Positions 17,770 through 27,000 of a DNA stretch of 64,000 nucleotides are shown here, piece by piece. The notes below the pieces were generated by a model. It had not been told where the DNA came from. It made no database searches and saw only the letters and a list, made by a program, of their open reading frames with translations. The DNA lies in NCBI RefSeq assembly GCF_003007785.1, contig NZ_PXOH01000017.1:45955-109954 (forward strand). The letters are read 5' to 3'. The position numbers and the translations under genes were made by a program. This DNA comes from Aphanothece hegewaldii CCALA 016 (lineage in GTDB: Bacteria; Cyanobacteriota; Cyanobacteriia; Cyanobacteriales; Microcystaceae). How positions within the stretch are numbered: the stretch's first letter is position 1; every line of letters starts with the position of its first letter.

Positions 17770-18447
17770 ATGAAATTGAAAATTTTTGTTAACCAGTTTA
17801 TTTTAATTGCAGGATTGTCTTTGTTGCAATCTTGCCAGTTCGTTACTGCCCAGTCAGATCAAGAATTAAATTTTATTCCGATTAAGGAATGGGGAACTTT
17901 AGGGAAAGCTCCTAAAGGGTTACTTGAGCAATTCAAATTGGATAATCAAGAGTACCTGCAACATTGGGTAGGAGATCCAAAACGCTTTCTCGTACAGACT
18001 TATCGCAAATTAGGACAGAAAACAGTTTTTATAATAGATCCTAGATCTGAATGTCTTCAAATTGGATGCGCTGACGATCGCTCAATCTATTTTCAATATT
18101 ATGCTCCATTTTGCGGTGGTGAAGTTACTCATTGTAAAGTTATGTTTTATGTCGAAGATAATAAAAAGTTTCATTCTGTTTCGAGTGCTAATTTTGTTCC
18201 TCAAGGTGATGGAGATGAATTTTTATTCGCTTTAAGTGAACAGCAACAGAACGGTCTACCTCTTTGTTGGGAAGTCAAAGGCTATCCCGTCTTTTCAGAA
18301 GAGCAGATTTCACTCCCAGTTCTTAAACAAGATGAACGTTATGTTTCACGCTATTGCTACAATGGACAAAAATATAAACTCAATAAAATCTATACAGAAC
18401 GTTGGTCTTGGGTAATTCAGCTTAGAGAAAGCTATCAGAAAAAATAG
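17770..18447 (+). CDS. Predicted lipoprotein
   Basis: ATG 17770 is preferred to the TTG at 17767 because AGAGGA lies at suitable distance. The product is 225 residues with a short N-terminal hydrophobic segment ending in a lipobox (LSLLQSC), so it should be lipid-anchored. The mature part has six or more cysteines (CLQIGC, FCGGEVTHC, LCWEV, RYCYNG), suggesting disulfides. I do not recognise a family. It sits between the wall hydrolase genes and virD4 and could stabilise the outer part of the secretion channel, as VirB7 lipoproteins do, though it is far longer than VirB7. Confidence 0.65.
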   Translation: MKLKIFVNQFILIAGLSLLQSCQFVTAQSDQELNFIPIKEWGTLGKAPKGLLEQFKLDNQEYLQHWVGDPKRFLVQTYRKLGQKTVFIIDPRSECLQIGCADDRSIYFQYYAPFCGGEVTHCKVMFYVEDNKKFHSVSSANFVPQGDGDEFLFALSEQQQNGLPLCWEVKGYPVFSEEQISLPVLKQDERYVSRYCYNGQKYKLNKIYTERWSWVIQLRESYQKK

Positions 18448-18467
18448 ATATTATTCTAATAAGACCG

Positions 18468-18490
18468 TAACTTTTTGTCAGCAAAAGTTA
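18468..18490. terminator. AT-rich inverted repeat after the lipoprotein gene
   Basis: TAACTTTT and AAAAGTTA pair perfectly around TGTCAGC, 20 bases after the stop codon at 18447. It could be a weak terminator or processing site. Confidence 0.3.
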
Positions 18491-18562
18491 TTAAATAAGC
18501 TTTGTTTTAAATTCTAGGAAAATTTCTGAATTGTCTAACTTTGTTAAGGAGATAGAAGAATT

Positions 18563-19348
18563 ATGATCGAACAATTTGGCAAAGATGTGATGAACATCGA
18601 ACAGACAACCGTAGCCGAAAGCAGTAAGTTGTTAATGCAGTTAATGAGTTTAATTCGACAACGAGTTGACAAAAATAAAGTTCTTGTTGATTTTGAAAAA
18701 AGCAAGCCTAGTGAAGTCAGAATCGATATCGATCATAAAAACGTTTTTAAAGGTCGAGAAAACGACCCAAAGCTGAGTTCATCTATTGAGCCAAAAAGTT
18801 TAGAGAGCATTACTAGCTTATTAAACTTACCTGATGGGGAAGAAGTTGATTTACCTTATAAAAATATTTCGATTAGGATTAATGATCAAGAAGTTTTTAA
18901 ATACGAAAATGGCCAAGTAGTTTTAAATGCTTTAGCTCCACAAGTTAGCGAGCGCTCAATACCTACTTCTGCATCTAAGACAACTAAACCATTAACTCGT
19001 ATTGAACAACTTGACAAGATGGCTAATGAGCTTCAAGGTCTTGAAATAATGGAATCTCTAGCGCAGATTGTTAGAGAAAAAGGTAGCATTCAATCCATCC
19101 TTGATGACGAAGGGAATCAAACTTTAATTAAAACATTAGAGCATGAAAACTACTTAATGGTTGTAGCAGATCATGGTTTTTCTATTCAGGATAAAAATCA
19201 AAAAGTTTTATTTCACCAAGAAATCGGAAAATTCACAAAAAACTCTTTATCTAATGAAGATTGGCAAAAATTAAAAACTTTTGTTAAAGAATCGCAACAA
19301 GAAAAAGAAAATACTACTCATGAAAAAGAGGAAATCGAAATTGACTAA
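18563..19348 (+). CDS. Hypothetical soluble protein upstream of virD4
   Basis: ATG 18563 follows AAGGAGA. The 261-residue product is hydrophilic without signal peptide. The N-terminal third is helical (MQLMSLIRQRVDKNKVLVDFE), a strand-rich part follows (VRIDIDHKNVFKG; ISIRINDQEVFKYENGQVVL), and a C-terminal part contains IVREKGSIQSILDDEGN. The highly charged tail overlaps the virD4 start by 29 bases. I do not recognise the family; translational coupling suggests a role with the coupling protein, for example in substrate recruitment. Confidence 0.6.
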   Translation: MIEQFGKDVMNIEQTTVAESSKLLMQLMSLIRQRVDKNKVLVDFEKSKPSEVRIDIDHKNVFKGRENDPKLSSSIEPKSLESITSLLNLPDGEEVDLPYKNISIRINDQEVFKYENGQVVLNALAPQVSERSIPTSASKTTKPLTRIEQLDKMANELQGLEIMESLAQIVREKGSIQSILDDEGNQTLIKTLEHENYLMVVADHGFSIQDKNQKVLFHQEIGKFTKNSLSNEDWQKLKTFVKESQQEKENTTHEKEEIEID

Positions 19349-21116
19349 TCAACAGATACTTTCACAACCCTTATCACCTAATTCTTCGGACAATACTAAC
19401 GGAATTACTCAATTCTTAACTGAGCCAACGGGACTGTTCCTTATGGGAATGCTCGGATTGATTACTACTCTAAAAGTTTTCGATTCTCAAGGAAAGAAAA
19501 AAAATATTTTAGCGAAAGCTCGATGGGGTGGCGAGAAAGAAAAACGAAAAGCGCTTGCTGTGGCAATGAAGCAGATTGAAAAGCGAAAACGCAATCCGAT
19601 CGCATTATATTTAGATCGACCTCGCGCCATTTCAAAAACTCCGTTAATGTTACCAGATATGAATCGAGGTTCTGTAGTTGTTGGTTCTCCTGGAACGGGA
19701 AAAACCATTTCTAGTTTTTTGCCCATGATTTATTCAGGAATTGATCAGGAATTTCCAATGGTCATTTATGATTTTAAATATCCTGACTTAACTGAGCAAG
19801 TTGTAGGGTTAGCTGCCAAAAGAGGATACAACATTCATATCTTTGCACCAGGATACAAAGAATCTAAAATTTGTAATCCGCTCGATTTTATCGATAAAGA
19901 AAATCCGTCTTTGATGGCGGCTCAATTTGCTGAAGTTCTCAATCGTAACTTTAAGGGAGAAGATAGTAAAGGAGAAGACCAGTTCTTCAAGAAAGCGTCA
20001 GATATGCTGGTTAAGGGAATTCTCATGCTGGCTAAAGAAACCGACTTTCCAGACTTGCTGACCTGTGATACTTTGTTAGGGCTATCATCATTAACCGATC
20101 GCCTCCAATTTCATCAAGGAAAAATTAGAGAACTTACCTATCGAGCATTTGCTTCTTTGATAGCTAGTGCAGGAAGTGAGAAAACAGTAGCAGGAATCAT
20201 TGCCTCGGCTACCAACAATTTTAGTTCGATGATGATTCCTGAAATTCTGGCATCTTTAACAGGGAAGACGGACTTACCGATTGAGGTGACGGGTAAAACG
20301 ATGATTATTTTGGGGTTAGATCAAGAAAAGCGCGATGTTCTCACGCCTATCTTGGCATTGATCCTTGATCTGATGATTGCCCGAAATGTGCGTTTTAAAA
20401 GAAAAGATCCATTGTTATTATTTTTGGATGAATGCCCAACGTTGTATCTACCTCGTCTCCCTAACTGGCTTAATGAATTCCGTTCCAAAGGTTTATGTAC
20501 GATTTTAGGAATTCAAAATATCGTTCAAATGGAACATAAATATGGCAAGGAACTAACCAGAGCTATTTTAGGAGGTTGTAATACCAAAATCTGGTATAAC
20601 CCGCAAGATTACGAATCAGCTAAGTTGCTTTCGGATTCCTTGGGAAATGAGGAGGTAAAATATAAACAGAGATCTCGAACCACAGGTGGTAAAGGTTCAA
20701 CCAGTATTTCTGAACAGCTTCAAAGTCGCCCACTTTTTTCGGCTGATGAATGTTTAAGATTACAAACAGGCGAACGGATCATTACCAGTCCGGGATATCA
20801 AACCAGTAAAGAAGCTTATATTCCAATTCGAGATCAGGTTGTAATTAATGATGATTGTGTTGTTTCTCCTTTGTTCACTAAAACACTTAATGAGAGTACC
20901 GATTTATGGGTTTCTTGTCAGGAGAAATTAAGTCACCAATCTAGTCAACAACCAATTGGCGATGATTATATGCGTCAGAGGCGCTTGGTTTTGGAAGAAG
21001 TCTATGCCCTGCCGAAAGATCATCAACAGGGTCAAGGCAAAGGAAAAGGGAAAAATACGATCGTTGATCGGGTTAAACAAGCTAAAGCGTCGAGTACAGA
21101 TCATATTCAAACTTAA
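19320..21116 (+). CDS. virD4: VirD4/TraG-type coupling ATPase
   Basis: The start is placed at ATG 19320 (MKKRKSKLTNQQ), overlapping the previous gene; the upstream extension is only more of that gene's 3' end. The product is about 598 residues. A membrane segment lies near residues 35-50 (LFLMGMLGLITTL). The Walker A motif GSPGTGKT is at residues 122-129, with YDFKYPDL downstream, Walker B LLFLDECPTL (D370, E371), then ILGIQN and the TraG-type segment GGCNTKIWYNPQD. Coupling proteins bring DNA-relaxase complexes to the secretion channel. The length and motif order are those of a complete family member. Confidence 0.9.
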   Translation: MKKRKSKLTNQQILSQPLSPNSSDNTNGITQFLTEPTGLFLMGMLGLITTLKVFDSQGKKKNILAKARWGGEKEKRKALAVAMKQIEKRKRNPIALYLDRPRAISKTPLMLPDMNRGSVVVGSPGTGKTISSFLPMIYSGIDQEFPMVIYDFKYPDLTEQVVGLAAKRGYNIHIFAPGYKESKICNPLDFIDKENPSLMAAQFAEVLNRNFKGEDSKGEDQFFKKASDMLVKGILMLAKETDFPDLLTCDTLLGLSSLTDRLQFHQGKIRELTYRAFASLIASAGSEKTVAGIIASATNNFSSMMIPEILASLTGKTDLPIEVTGKTMIILGLDQEKRDVLTPILALILDLMIARNVRFKRKDPLLLFLDECPTLYLPRLPNWLNEFRSKGLCTILGIQNIVQMEHKYGKELTRAILGGCNTKIWYNPQDYESAKLLSDSLGNEEVKYKQRSRTTGGKGSTSISEQLQSRPLFSADECLRLQTGERIITSPGYQTSKEAYIPIRDQVVINDDCVVSPLFTKTLNESTDLWVSCQEKLSHQSSQQPIGDDYMRQRRLVLEEVYALPKDHQQGQGKGKGKNTIVDRVKQAKASSTDHIQT

Positions 21117-21127
21117 AGTAATTAATC

Positions 21128-21784
21128 ATGGAAGCTTTAGAAACACAATTCTTATTAAAAGTAAAAGAAAAAAGGCAAGAATTAAATCTTGCACCTCTGT
21201 CACATAACTTGCCCCTAATGGACACCCTCGACAGTCCAAAAACGCAGGTTGCCTCGAATTATGCTGAAGGACAGCGTAATTTTAGTCGAGTTAATTTAGC
21301 TAATCAAGATTTAGAGGGAATTGATCTATCAGGGGCGTGTTTAGTTGGTGCTAATTTTTTTAACTGCAATTTACGCGGAGCCAAGCTAGAAGATTGCGAT
21401 TTACGATTATGCAATTTTCAAAAAAGCAATTTATCTGGAGCCTCACTAAAACGATCTAATTGTGAAAAAGCTCGTTTTCTAGGAACTAATTTAAGAAATG
21501 CTAATCTAGAGCAGGCTAATCTTCAAGAAGCCGTTATTGAAGCAGTTAAATGTAAAAGAACTAATCTAAAAAAAGCCTTACTGACATCGATTAATAAATC
21601 AGGTCGTAAGCGGATGATTAAAATTAAATATCCTTGCTTTATTCCCCTTGGAGAATATGATTATGAAGGGTTGCTTCAAGAATATAATTTGCAGTATAAT
21701 CGACTAAAGAAAGCAGCAACAATAGTGATGCTCTGCCTGTTATTTGGTTTTCTTAATTTTTTAGCTTTTCGTTTCCAGATTTAG
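21128..21784 (+). CDS. Pentapeptide-repeat protein with C-terminal membrane segment
   Basis: A 218-residue protein. Residues about 58-160 follow the A(D/N)LxX pentapeptide pattern (NLANQDLEGIDLSGACLVGA, then NLRNANLEQANLQEA), which folds into a right-handed beta helix. A linker with CFIPLGEYDYEGLLQEY follows, and a single membrane segment ends the protein (TIVMLCLLFGFLNFLAF). Pentapeptide proteins are very common in cyanobacteria; their roles vary and no specific one can be assigned here. It starts 11 bases after virD4 and may be the last gene of the operon. Confidence 0.75.
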   Translation: MEALETQFLLKVKEKRQELNLAPLSHNLPLMDTLDSPKTQVASNYAEGQRNFSRVNLANQDLEGIDLSGACLVGANFFNCNLRGAKLEDCDLRLCNFQKSNLSGASLKRSNCEKARFLGTNLRNANLEQANLQEAVIEAVKCKRTNLKKALLTSINKSGRKRMIKIKYPCFIPLGEYDYEGLLQEYNLQYNRLKKAATIVMLCLLFGFLNFLAFRFQI

Positions 21785-21880
21785 AAACTCACGAACGAAA
21801 AATCTCAGTTTTAAGAGTTTGGCATTTCGACAGTTATACAGCAGTTTATCGCCAAACAGAATTTTTACCTTTAGCAAAGG

Positions 21881-21991
21881 GATTCATTAAACATTGACAA
21901 ATATGGATAGTCTTCTACTATACAGATTAATCATGATCCCCTTGGCTCAACCCAACAAGACTGTCCATATTTGTCCAGTTTTTTTCCAAGG
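21881..21991 (+). repeat. Hairpin element, copy 5 (111 bp)
   Basis: It starts GATTCATTAAACATTGAC and ends TTTTTTTCCAAGG. The stem is GACAAATATGGATAGTCTT / AAGACTGTCCATATTTGTC with one mismatch. The loop starts CTACTATACAGATTAATCATG, nearly identical to that of the copy at 31 kb. It lies between the pentapeptide gene and a small reading frame. Confidence 0.85.
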
Positions 21992-22003
21992 GTTTTAAAT
22001 TTT

Positions 22004-22105
22004 ATGATTAAATATCCAAGAACAATACTTGTTTGCTCAAGTAGCCTGCTAATTTTAATTTATTTTTTATTAGCTTTAGAGATTGCTTCAATTACTCAAA
22101 GATAG
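22004..22105 (+). CDS. Possible 33-residue single-span membrane peptide
   Basis: ATG 22004 starts 12 bases after a hairpin element. The product begins MIKYPRTILVCSSSLLILIY and is almost entirely a single membrane span followed by ITQR. No strong ribosome binding site is visible. It may be real (small membrane peptides are common) or fortuitous. Confidence 0.25.
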   Translation: MIKYPRTILVCSSSLLILIYFLLALEIASITQR

Positions 22106-22164
22106 CTAGATTTAAAAAAAAATAAAATAAATAATCTTAGCTAAAACTTAATAGTTTTTGTATT

Positions 22165-22243
22165 ACTCCGAAGTAAATTCGCAGGCACTGTCTTCTAAAG
22201 GCAGTGAACGGCGGAGTTTATTAATAAGGCTGTCCATATTTGT
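22165..22243. repeat. Hairpin plus orphan arm of the element family
   Basis: ACTCCG/CGGAGT (22165-22170, 22212-22217) encloses CACTG/CAGTG (22186-22190, 22202-22206) around TCTTCTAAAG. It is followed by AAGGCTGTCCATATTTGT (22226-22243), an intact right arm of the hairpin family without a matching left arm. The rest of the 490-bp gap 21785-22275 holds copy 5 and the small frame at 22004. This structure lies in the leader of the sigma factor gene. Confidence 0.45.
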
Positions 22244-22275
22244 TGTGTAATTTATGACTAATTTTTCAGGGAAAT

Positions 22276-23196
22276 ATGACAACATCTTATCAACAAAATA
22301 CTCAAGTTTCCGTAGATCCAGTCAGAGCTTATTTGAAAATGATTGGTCGAATTCCTATGCTTACACAAGAGGAAGAAGTTAAGTGTGGACAATACGTTCA
22401 ACGATATATTCAACTCAAAAAGCAATCAGCAGAATTAGAACAAAGCCTAGAAGTCGAGAAAATTATTCAATTAGGTGAGCGCTCTAAAAAGATCATGATT
22501 GAAGCTAACCTTCGCTTGGTTGTTTCAATCGCTAAACTCTATTCCCATCGGGGGTTAGATCTTCTTGATCTTATTCAAGAAGGCACATTAGGATTAGAGC
22601 AAGCTGTTGAAAAATTTGACCCAAGCAAAGGTTATAAATTTTCAACTTATGCTTACTGGTGGATTCGTCAAGGAATGACAAGAGCGATCGCCAATCAAGG
22701 TCGCACAATTCGTTTGCCGATTCATGTTTATGAAAAACTTAACAAACTCAAAAAAGTTCGTCGTCAGATTGCTACTGAAAAAGGTCGTCGTGCAACGCTT
22801 AAAGAACTAGCGGTTTCTCTTGAAATGACTGGTGAACAAGTTAGACAATTAATTCTCCAACAAATGCAGACTACTTCTTTAGATCTTTTAGTTGGTTCTG
22901 AACAAGACACTAATTTAATCGATTTATTAGAATCTGCCGAAATCGAACCAGAAGAAAAATTGTTAGCTGAAAATTTACAAGAACAGATTCAAAGCTTGTT
23001 AGGAGAACTAACAACGAAAGAACGAGAAGTAATTGAATTACGCTTTGGACTATTAGAAAACGGAGAATCAAGCTCGTTAGCCGCTTGTGCTGCGAAGTTT
23101 GGGATTTCTCGTGAGCGAGTTCGCCAAATAGAAATTAAAGCACTCAAAAAATTACGACATCCTCGTCTGAGAAATCAAGTCAAACATTTTCTGTGA
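22276..23196 (+). CDS. Group 2 sigma-70 factor
   Basis: A 306-residue sigma factor starting at ATG 22276. Region 1.2 is [20 protein letters not shown], regions 2.1-2.4 include [59 protein letters not shown] and [13 protein letters not shown], region 3 follows, and region 4.2 is [19 protein letters not shown]. Region 1.1 is absent and the length is that of cyanobacterial group 2 factors (SigB/C/D/E type). Plasmid-borne sigma factors of this type are known in cyanobacteria. It may direct transcription of plasmid genes; the -35/-10 sequences it prefers cannot be told from here. Confidence 0.92.
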   Translation: MTTSYQQNTQVSVDPVRAYLKMIGRIPMLTQEEEVKCGQYVQRYIQLKKQSAELEQSLEVEKIIQLGERSKKIMIEANLRLVVSIAKLYSHRGLDLLDLIQEGTLGLEQAVEKFDPSKGYKFSTYAYWWIRQGMTRAIANQGRTIRLPIHVYEKLNKLKKVRRQIATEKGRRATLKELAVSLEMTGEQVRQLILQQMQTTSLDLLVGSEQDTNLIDLLESAEIEPEEKLLAENLQEQIQSLLGELTTKEREVIELRFGLLENGESSSLAACAAKFGISRERVRQIEIKALKKLRHPRLRNQVKHFL

Positions 23197-23461
23197 TTAA
23201 CTTAATTTTTAAAAAGAAATTAAACTTTTTTAAACCCAAGCAGTTACTCAGCAGATCGTCTATAATATTTTTTGTGATGCTTGGTTGAGGGTGCTGAAAA
23301 AACTCATTCCGTTCTCGACATTAAACTTCACGTTTCTTTCTTTTTAAATACTTCAAAATAGATTTTTAACGTGACAAGTTCAGCTTGCTATTCCCCTTGT
23401 GAGGTTTTAGCAGTACAATTAAGTAAACATTTACGCTCAGGAGATTTTATCTTTTAAATTT
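23197..23461. other. Start of the leader/possible origin region
   Basis: Together with the following 560 bases this is the longest gene-poor stretch near the replication gene. AACCCAAGCA (23233-23242) can pair, with one bulge, with TGCTTGGTT (23278-23286). A TATAAT is visible at about 23261. No clear iterons are seen. A plasmid origin here is an inference from its place immediately upstream of the replication gene. Confidence 0.3.
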
Positions 23462-23632
23462 ATGCACAAACAGAGCAATCACATTCAAGAAGCCCTAACA
23501 CCACGAAACACCATCCTCTCTAAGTCTGGTCAACTTTTGGACGGTGTTTCTACTTGGGCTTTTTCATTGGGGTTCTCTGTTAACAAAACAAAGAATACAT
23601 CGGAAGGAGGTGCAGATAATGTAAAAGACTAA
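23462..23632 (+). CDS. Possible 56-residue leader protein
   Basis: ATG 23462 opens a frame of 56 codons (MHKQSNHIQEALTPRN...) whose stop falls inside a 9-bp perfect inverted repeat. It has no recognisable domain. An AGGAG stands 18 bases upstream, rather far. The DNA underneath has strong secondary structure, so this may be a translated leader or just a structured RNA with an accidental frame. Confidence 0.25.
   Translation: MHKQSNHIQEALTPRNTILSKSGQLLDGVSTWAFSLGFSVNKTKNTSEGGADNVKD
23490..23565 (+). terminator. Nested stem with T-run: terminator, attenuator or structured RNA
   Basis: AAGCCC (23490-23495) pairs with GGGCTT (23556-23561), and inside it GAAACACC (23505-23512) pairs with GGTGTTTC (23543-23550). 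The outer right arm runs into TTTTT, as in an intrinsic terminator. A second perfect hairpin, AATGTAAAA/TTTTACATT (23618-23626, 23634-23642), follows GGAAGGAGGTG. Confidence 0.45.
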
Positions 23633-23939
23633 ATTTTACATTGCCTGAACTGTCGAAATCAGCAATCGGCAGTTACATATTCATACTTGAGTTGATTATA
23701 ACCTCCCAAGTGTGAAACAGTCAATCATTGTCAAAATTTTCTTAAATAAAAGATAAAAAAAGGGATTTTGACGAATTTAGTTCTTTTACAGCAATGCGCT
23801 TTCCTTTGATCCACCACAATCATTCAAAGGTATCTTTATGCAGTTTTTCGCTTTAAAAACGGCTAACTTAATGCCGTTGCTACGGTCAATCGATAATTCC
23901 TGATTCCCTAGTTGTCACTTCGGAGGCTACCCAAAGCTA

Positions 23940-23957
23940 AGGACATCTCTATGTCCT
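23940..23957. promoter_or_regulatory. Hairpin upstream of the replication gene
   Basis: AGGACAT/ATGTCCT around CTCT, with flanking AGCTA/TATGAGCT extending the pairing through a two-base bulge. It lies 67 bases before the probable start of the replication protein and could affect its translation. Confidence 0.35.
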
Positions 23958-24023
23958 ATGAGCTAGGCGTAACTTGACTATTGCTTAAAAAAGAAAAAAG
24001 CTGGTGATGTCTCAAATGGTAAC

Positions 24024-27000
24024 TTGCCCAATCGAACAACCAAATCAGATTACTTTCTGATTGATGTTCACAATGAACGTCAGCTTTCCCAGAAGCTACA
24101 ACACAGCTTCCACAATACAAAACACTTTAATTATCCCTATTTTGGCTGTTCGATTGGGAGAGGAAATTACCGAATCTTGAAGCATGACTGGCAATCTCCA
24201 TATTTACTGAGGTTGTTCATGAACGAAAAATATACCGTAGAGTCCCATCATTATCAAGAGTTTAAGAGAAGTGCGATCGCATCAGAAATTATAGAATTGA
24301 ATTTTAAATCAATTGAAAATAACTTAGCTTACAAAGAAGAAAACTCAGCTTACGAGTCCCTTCTGTACGGCCTTCCTAACACAGAACGCCGCAACGACGG
24401 AAGGCTAAGAGATAAATGGATTAAACGGTACAGCCATCTAGATGACGGCGGTTGGTGGTGTGGTACAATTGACCCACTAACAGGCTCAGAATCTGAATGG
24501 GGATGTTTTAAACCCGACAAACCAAAAATTGACTTTGACTCCAAAAAACCAATTAAATACGAACACCCACCAAAAGTTCCGACAGAGGTATTTTTCCTAA
24601 GAGTCACTTGGGAAATTGGATTAAAAATCGCCACTAACTGTGGATTAGAAGCGAACTATAAAGAACGAATGGCTACCTTAATCGGGATTGCCACTACCCT
24701 GACGTTTTTAAAAACTGAGGATACAGGATTCTGGCAGTGGGTTATTAAAAATCCCAAAATCCGACTTATGATTACAGAAGGAGCCAAAAAAACCGCGTCT
24801 TTACTTAGTGCTGGTTATTGTACCATTGGTCTACCTGGAATTTGGGGCGGCTATCGACAACCAAAAGATGCCGAAGGTATTGTTACGGGTTTGCCTTATC
24901 TAATTCAGAAGTTAGTACCGTTTGCCACACCAGAACGAGAAATTAGTTTTTGTTTTGATCATGACCAAAATCCCAAAACTGCTCAAAACGTAAGAAGAGC
25001 GATCGCCAAAACAGGAAAGTTATTTGCCATCAAAGGTTGTCAAGTTTCTGTCATTGCTTGGGTAGTTTCAGAAAAAGGCGTTGATGACTTGATTGCAGCA
25101 AAAGGACATGAGTATTTCGACACTTGTTATAAAGAACGTTTAACTATTGAAGAATACCAATTAGAAGAAATTGTCGATCTTTCTCCTTATATAGATTTAA
25201 ACATTAATGAACGATATTTACCCGATGGATTAGTACCACCCCCCAACGCTAAAATTATTGGCTTACAGTCGATTCAAGGCACAGGAAAAACCGAATATTT
25301 AGCCCGTCTAATTAAACCATTGCTTGATGAAGGAAAGCGGGTAATCGTTATTGTACATCGTGAGCAATTAGCGATCGCATTATCTAACCGTTTTTGTATT
25401 GATTATCGTACTGAAATTTATCAATCAGCCACTAAAGGAATTTTTGGCTATACGCTTTGTATCGATAGTTTACATCCCTTCGCTAACCCTAAATTTAATC
25501 CTCAAAACTGGTCCGATGCAGACTTAGTTCTTGACGAAGCTGAACAAGCTTTTTGGCATCTACTCAATGGGGAAACTTGTAAAAAGAACCGAGTAGCGAT
25601 TTTAAAAACTTTAAAAGAACTGATACAGGTTGTGATTTCAGGTGATGGTAAAATTTATCTAGCCGATGCCGATTTAAGTGCGATCGCTGTTAATTATGTC
25701 AAAGCATTAGTGGGTTTTCCTGTGCCAACTTGGATTGTTAAAAATAATTGCATTCCCAATCAAGGTAAGAGAAAATGTTATCAATTTACAGGCAATGACC
25801 CCTCACAACTCGTCAGCCAGTTAGTTAAGAAAATTGAAGCAGGTGAAAAGCCTTTTATTTTAACAGATGGTCAAAAACATCGTAGTAAATACGGAACTCG
25901 CAACCTTGAATACGACCTTCGTAAACGCTTTCCTCATTTAAGAATTTTAAGAATCGATAGTGAAAGTGTTGCTGACCCCAAACATCCGGCTTTTGGTTGC
26001 ATGGGGAATTTAGATGAAATTCTCAAAAACTATGACATTGTCATAGCAAGCCCGACGATTGAGACGGGAGTCAGCATCGACTTAAAAAACCACTTTACCA
26101 GCGTTTGGCAAATTTCTCATGGGGTTCAAACTGTTGACGGGGTTTGCCAAGGGATTGAACGAGTTAGAGATCACGTGCCTCGTTATATTTGGCTCAAAAG
26201 TTTTAGTCCAAATCGTGTAGGAAATGGTAGTATTGATGTAAAAACTTTGTTAGCTTCTACGCATAAATTAGCAGAATTAAATATTCGCTTATTGCAAAAA
26301 GCGGGATTTCACGAGTTTGACGGCGTAAAATATGCAGAAGAAAATGAAGAATTTAACGGAATTTCCCCGTCTCTTTTGGCTTGGGCTAAACGAGCTTGTG
26401 TTCTTAACTATCAAAACCGCTTTTTCCGAAAACACGTCATTAAGAAGTTAACAGCAATGGGATACGAAGTCATTTCCTTCAATGACGACGATGATTTTGA
26501 TGCTCAATTAATTAAGCAAGAGATCACTTTATCGCAACAAGAAAATTATACAGATTATTGCGAAAAGGTATCTGAAATTGAAAATCCAACTGACAATGAA
26601 TTTTCGGAACTTAAAGAAAAACGCTCCAAAACCGAAGGAGAATCAATTAAGCTCCAAAAAGGTCGATTATGTCGCCGTTATTTAACTGAAAATGTTAAAA
26701 CAGATCTAATTCAAAAGGATGATGATGGGTGGTATGCTAAGATTCGACTGCACTATTTTCTAACTATGGGAAATTTGCAACTCAGTGAGCGTGATCGCAA
26801 ATATTTACAAAAAATGTCTGAAGCAGGGAATGGTGAATTATTTAAGCCCGATGTTAATAGTTCCCTTTTATCAGTCAAAATTGCCACATTAAAACTAATT
26901 AACATCTCTCAATTTTTAGATGGTCAACAAGAATTTACGAGTAATTCACTTCAAGAGTGGTTTGAAGAAATCTCGAAACCAATTCCTAGAAGCCAAATTA

